Shown here piece after piece: positions 6,382 to 9,121 of a stretch of 9,121 nt of DNA (its first letter is position 1; the number at the start of each line of letters is the position of its first letter). The translations under genes and the position numbers were made by a program. Below the pieces are notes generated by a model, which saw nothing but the letters and a program-made list of their open reading frames with translations, had not been told where the DNA came from and made no database searches. The DNA lies in contig JAQQAK010000368.1 of the NCBI GenBank assembly GCA_028527945.1, forward strand, positions 1 to 9,121. Reading direction: 5' to 3'. The stretch is from Spirochaetaceae bacterium (lineage in GTDB: Bacteria; Spirochaetota; Spirochaetia; UBA9216).

Positions 6382-6900
6382 TTATATTTCTTTTTTCATT
6401 ATATAATCATTTTGAATTTCATCTCCCATTCTGAAACTATGAGTTCCTATTTCAAAAAAATTATTTTTATTATAAAATTCTATTGCTGATTCGTTCTTTT
6501 CCCATACCCCAAGCCATATAAAATCTTTTTTATAATCTTTAGCCATTTCAACACCTTTTCTAATTAGTGCGTTTCCTATTCCTTTCCTTTTAAAACTATT
6601 TTTTACATAGATTCTCTCTATTTCCAGACCATTTTGCTCTTTTAAATCACATTGAGCATCATCAATATTTATCTTTATATATCCTGCTAAATGCTCTCCT
6701 ACATATACAAAATAGAAAAAGCTATTTTTATTATTTATCTCTGAAAGTATTTTATCTTTATCGAAAGCTTCTTGCAAATATGCAGCCATTACTTCCTCAG
6801 AGCATAACTCTTTAAATGTATCAAAATATGTTTTTACACCGATATCTATCAGTTTATTTAAATCACTAATTTGGCATTGCTTAATTTTTATTTCATCCAT
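6382..6900 (-). CDS. paiA: GNAT acetyltransferase, PaiA-like
   Basis: 172-residue GCN5-related N-acetyltransferase, the same length as Bacillus subtilis PaiA, which acetylates spermidine/spermine. Shared features are the N-terminal TYFDTFKELCSEE, the NIDDAQ segment (79-83), EIERIYVKNSF (93-103), and WLGVWEKNESAIEFYNKN (129-146). The acetyl-CoA pyrophosphate loop is KRKGIG (104-109), with Lys where Gln or Arg is usual. The likely role is acetylation of a polyamine or related small amine in the cytosol; family membership is firm, substrate is by homology. The ATG at 6900 has AGAGGA 11 bases upstream, a slightly long spacing. A possible -35 TTGATA lies at 6950-6955. The gene and its YdcF neighbour are lower in GC than the flanks, which suggests acquisition together, and a 16-codon ORF lies about 100 bases upstream. 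Confidence 0.85.
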   Translation of the reverse strand: MDEIKIKQCQISDLNKLIDIGVKTYFDTFKELCSEEVMAAYLQEAFDKDKILSEINNKNSFFYFVYVGEHLAGYIKINIDDAQCDLKEQNGLEIERIYVKNSFKRKGIGNALIRKGVEMAKDYKKDFIWLGVWEKNESAIEFYNKNNFFEIGTHSFRMGDEIQNDYIMKKEI

Positions 6901-6997
6901 AATTATTCTTTTCCTCTCAAACTAGTTTATCTTTAGTTCTAAAATATATTATCAATTTTTTTGATTTTAAAGTGGATGGTGCATATGTAACAAGGCG

Positions 6998-7050
6998 CTT
7001 AATTTGATAAAAACGATTTTGAAATTACATTGCTTATATCAAATCTCAAG
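6998..7050. repeat. Imperfect hairpin with extrahelical bases
   Basis: Perfect arms ATTTGATA (7002-7009) and TATCAAAT (7037-7044) extend to CTTA/TcAAG with two unpaired C residues (7045, 7047), so the stem runs from 6998 to 7050. Just outside, TAAC (6988-6991) and GTTA (7050-7053) can pair. The plus-strand opening TAACAAGGCGCTTAA resembles the left end of integron attC sites, but the right box GTTAAAG does not fit GTTRRRY well. Confidence 0.3.
6999..7049 (-). CDS. Possible 16-codon leader ORF
   Basis: TTG at 7049 opens a 16-codon frame ending in TAA at 6999, preceded by a perfect GGAGGAG (7060-7066) ten bases upstream. It lies about 100 bases before the PaiA-like start and coincides almost exactly with the hairpin arms. 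It could be a leader peptide or a leftover of a decayed gene. The ribosome binding site is the only direct support, so this is speculative. Confidence 0.2.
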   Translation of the reverse strand: MRFDISNVISKSFLSN

Positions 7051-7089
7051 TTAAAGGTGCTCCTCCATTACTTTTGAAAACTATTGCAT

Positions 7090-7206
7090 TCACATAACAT
7101 AAAGTACATCCTTCACTATAGCTCCCCAATTATCCCCCGGGATTCTATATATTCTTCTGAAACCAGTAAAACATTCATCATTAGGAGCATTTGTTGAGCA
7201 TTTAGT
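7090..7206 (-). pseudogene. 38-codon open fragment without start
   Basis: After the TetR stop codon, one minus-strand frame stays open for 38 codons from 7206 to a TGA at 7090-7092. It has a protein-like composition (ECFTGFRRIYRIPGDNWGAI, then VKDVLYVM) but no start codon or ribosome binding site, and a stop lies just upstream. It may be the remnant of a decayed gene. I do not recognise a family, and chance is possible. Confidence 0.2.
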
Positions 7207-7215
7207 TTAATTACA

Positions 7216-7857
7216 CTAAATCAGAGCTTTTTTTAAAAACTTAATTGATTCAGAAATAACACGTTCATCATTTTCGAAAATATTATCTGCCACATAGATT
7301 TTCATTCGCTCCTGATAAAACTCAGCAGCATACGAAAATTGAAGTGACATAAAAATATTATCAAGACAAAAAGCCGCCATTCGCTCATCAATATCAGGAT
7401 CAATCTCTCCATTTTCTTTGGCAGCAGTTAATAGTTTTGCGTAATACTCAGCAGAGATTGATTCAACTTCATATGAAAGTTTACCAGCAAGATCACGATT
7501 CCCCTGAGTTGTGACCTCCTGATAAAGGTGAATTGTATCAGGATTTTTTCTGGAATAATCTAAAATTAGCCGCAATAGCTTTTCTATTTTTGAGAAAAAA
7601 TCCCCCTCAAGACTATCTACAAATTTAAAAACAGATTTGAGATCATCAGCCGAGAGTGAACAAACACACAGAAAAAGATTTTCTTTTGTTTCAAAATATT
7701 TATAAAGAGAGCCGACACTAATTCCACTTTTCTCAGCAATTACATTTATATTAGCAGTTCTGTAACCAAGTTTTGAAAACTCACTCACAGCTGTTGTTAA
7801 AATCCTTTCCTGCTTCTCCGGCTTGAGACGCTCAAAAAGGGGTGTACAATATTTCAT
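7216..7857 (-). CDS. TetR/AcrR-family transcriptional regulator
   Basis: 213-residue one-component repressor. The N-terminal DNA-binding domain (about 12-62) has the usual pattern: ERILTTAVSEFSKLGYRTAN, then INVIAEKSGISVGSLYKYFETKENLF with the recognition helix near 46-55. The C-terminal helical part (about 70-213) should form the ligand pocket and dimer interface; its ligand cannot be inferred. The ATG at 7857 has no Shine-Dalgarno sequence. A plausible promoter ends only seven bases before it, so the mRNA may be leaderless. It sits 66 bases after the phosphorylase gene and 315 bases before the PaiA-like gene. Candidate targets are its own promoter and the palindrome before the aminotransferase gene. 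A small palindrome (7201-7220) spans its stop codon and is too weak to call a terminator with confidence. Confidence 0.88.
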   Translation of the reverse strand: MKYCTPLFERLKPEKQERILTTAVSEFSKLGYRTANINVIAEKSGISVGSLYKYFETKENLFLCVCSLSADDLKSVFKFVDSLEGDFFSKIEKLLRLILDYSRKNPDTIHLYQEVTTQGNRDLAGKLSYEVESISAEYYAKLLTAAKENGEIDPDIDERMAAFCLDNIFMSLQFSYAAEFYQERMKIYVADNIFENDERVISESIKFLKKALI

Positions 7858-7864
7858 GAGTCAA

Positions 7865-7893
7865 ATACTAACATGAGCAAAAAAGACTGTCAC
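7865..7893 (-). promoter_or_regulatory. Promoter of the TetR gene, leaderless arrangement
   Basis: On the minus strand GTGACA (7888-7893, five of six -35 bases), a 17-base spacer and TAGTAT (7865-7870, four of six -10 bases). The -10 element ends seven bases before the ATG, so transcription would start at or within two bases of the start codon. A direct repeat CATGAG(T/C) at 7855 and 7872 flanks the -10 region and might be part of an autoregulatory site. Confidence 0.45.
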
Positions 7894-7923
7894 CCATATA
7901 ACAAACTTTTAAGGAAAAAGTAT

Positions 7924-9121
7924 CTACACAAGCTTTTCTTCCGGTATCGAAACAGCCCTTTCTGTCAACCAAAGTCTTTCATATGGCATAAGTTCTGTTT
8001 TTACAAAACCCTTAGCATTTGAAAGATCTTTCCCGGTGATGTTGTTAAAACTCATACCTTCACACGGGATTTCTACATTAACAGTCTTTGATGATAAATT
8101 TACAACCGTAATACTGGAGTCCTTGCCACAATTATTTTTTATTACTGCGACAGGAATGTTTTCTGAAAGAGGTACAAGCTCAGCTTCAGCGCCTCTGTAA
8201 TGAAGCGCTGGATCTGAATCTACAAGAGCAATAAGATTATTTATTCCCTGAGAAATTCTGGCCTCAAAACTTTCAGAATCCTGAAGTTTTGGAAGGAGCT
8301 CATCAAAATCAATCTTCGTTCTTTTAATGTTTCGGAGTTCCCCGGTCTCTTCAGCCTTTTTGTAATCATTAGCAAGAGCTAAAAGGTCATTAAAATAAAT
8401 TGTTTTAACATTACGCCCCATAATAGCAAAAGCAAGAGTTTCAAAAGCAAGAAATCTGTCAATAGAAAGTTGTTCATCTTCAAGAACAGGAAGAGAATCT
8501 CTTGTCGTGATACAAAGCTCATATGGATCACGGCCTTCAAGAATCCTTGTAAAAAAGAAATCTGAAATATCCAAAATTTTTCCACTCATTTCCGAAAAAT
8601 TAGAGCTTATATCTTCAAATGTCTTTATTTCATCTTTTAATTTAAGAAAATTACCATCGGACTCTTCGTCAAAAAAAGATGCTTTAAGTTTTGAAAAATC
8701 AATTCCTGTTTCATCAGAAAATTGTTTAACCTCGTTTTCAAGAGATTTCCGGCATGGAACAGATTTATATTTCACAAATCCTCCATTAGCCTTGACTGCC
8801 TTTGTTAAGACCATACGCTCTTTAAAAGTAAGTAAATCAAGACTTCCCCGGACAGACTTTCCATCATGACTTTCTGACAGAGAAAATCTTATGCTGTCAT
8901 GAGGAACATCAAACTCTGAAATCTTTTCAAAAATACGCGCAATTATATTAGGATCTTCAGAATGAAAAACTGCTGGAAGCAAACTTGCCAGAAAAAAGTC
9001 ATGCATCATTGGAGGAGCGGCTTCTTTAGCTGTCATTTGAGTCAAAATAGTGGTAAGACTATCATTAACCTCAAGATTAGGAATCATTCTGGGGCTGATG
9101 CATTCCATCGATAAGTAAACT
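7924..9121 (-). CDS. Divergent GH13_18 phosphorylase-like protein, 5' end outside window
   Basis: The frame is open to the window edge (last full codon 9118-9120), so about 398 C-terminal residues are present and the start is missing; the ATG at 9108 is internal. It resembles GH13 subfamily 18 (sucrose, sucrose-6-phosphate or glucosylglycerate phosphorylases), which split glycosides with phosphate to glucose-1-phosphate. Counting from the ATG at 9108: Glu2 in SMECISP aligns with the acid/base Glu, HDG at 81-83 holds the transition-state Asp, NGGFVKYKS at 109-116 and DPYEL at 194-198 match family blocks, and RFLAFETLAFAI (218-229) then IYFNDLL lead to a C-terminal beta domain. Oddities: HDG is followed by KSVRG instead of IGLRP, the LPGIP segment is changed, and about 70 charged residues are inserted between 119 and 190. 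The nucleophile Asp would lie outside the window. Enzyme activity and substrate are uncertain. Confidence 0.75.
   Translation of the reverse strand, partial: VYLSMECISPRMIPNLEVNDSLTTILTQMTAKEAAPPMMHDFFLASLLPAVFHSEDPNIIARIFEKISEFDVPHDSIRFSLSESHDGKSVRGSLDLLTFKERMVLTKAVKANGGFVKYKSVPCRKSLENEVKQFSDETGIDFSKLKASFFDEESDGNFLKLKDEIKTFEDISSNFSEMSGKILDISDFFFTRILEGRDPYELCITTRDSLPVLEDEQLSIDRFLAFETLAFAIMGRNVKTIYFNDLLALANDYKKAEETGELRNIKRTKIDFDELLPKLQDSESFEARISQGINNLIALVDSDPALHYRGAEAELVPLSENIPVAVIKNNCGKDSSITVVNLSSKTVNVEIPCEGMSFNNITGKDLSNAKGFVKTELMPYERLWLTERAVSIPEEKLV

Noticed and set aside
7905..7921. Small hairpin ACTTTT/AAAAGT just after the phosphorylase stop codon
   Set aside because: Six AT-rich pairs with a weak T-tail; too unstable to call as a terminator without transcript data.
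8507..8869. Plus-strand open frame opposite the phosphorylase gene
   Set aside because: Ser/Lys-rich shadow of the charged insertion on the other strand; no family resemblance.

Overview
This 9.1 kb window comes from an AT-rich bacterial chromosome, and every convincing gene lies on the minus strand. Gene content (an FLVCR-like MFS carrier, a GH13_18-like phosphorylase, a sugar kinase and a sugar-phosphate aldolase), Shine-Dalgarno-led starts and A/T-rich codon use fit a host-associated carbohydrate-using spirochaete such as Treponema. That assignment is a judgement from protein style; a low-GC Firmicute is not excluded. No rRNA, tRNA, CRISPR array or insertion sequence was seen.

Reading in the direction of transcription (high to low coordinates): (1) 9121-7924 holds the C-terminal two thirds of a divergent GH13_18 (sucrose/glucosylglycerate phosphorylase-type) protein cut by the window edge. 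(2) 7857-7216 is a TetR/AcrR repressor whose promoter seems to give a leaderless mRNA. (3) 7215-6901 is a non-coding or decayed stretch with an imperfect hairpin, a 16-codon ORF with a perfect ribosome binding site and a 38-codon open fragment. (4) 6900-5711 carries a PaiA-like GNAT acetyltransferase and a YdcF/DUF218 protein, in visibly lower GC than the flanks. (5) 5670-5600 has a strong sigma70-type promoter with a 13-bp palindrome at the expected transcription start. (6) 5595-88 is a four-gene metabolic cluster: class III PLP aminotransferase, FucA-type class II aldolase (TTG start), FGGY carbohydrate kinase, and an FLVCR-like MFS carrier. It ends near a 16-bp inverted repeat.

The metabolic cluster is the main point of interest. 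Kinase plus aldolase is the classic pair for phosphorylating a ketose (or deoxyketose) and splitting it into DHAP and an aldehyde. The aminotransferase at the head and the unusual carrier at the tail suggest an amino-containing or otherwise non-standard substrate, which cannot be named from sequence. An intrinsic terminator separates the aminotransferase from the aldolase. The two long intergenic gaps of the cluster (before the aldolase and before the carrier) share three short blocks in the same order and at similar spacing. This looks like a duplicated cis-regulatory or structured RNA element.
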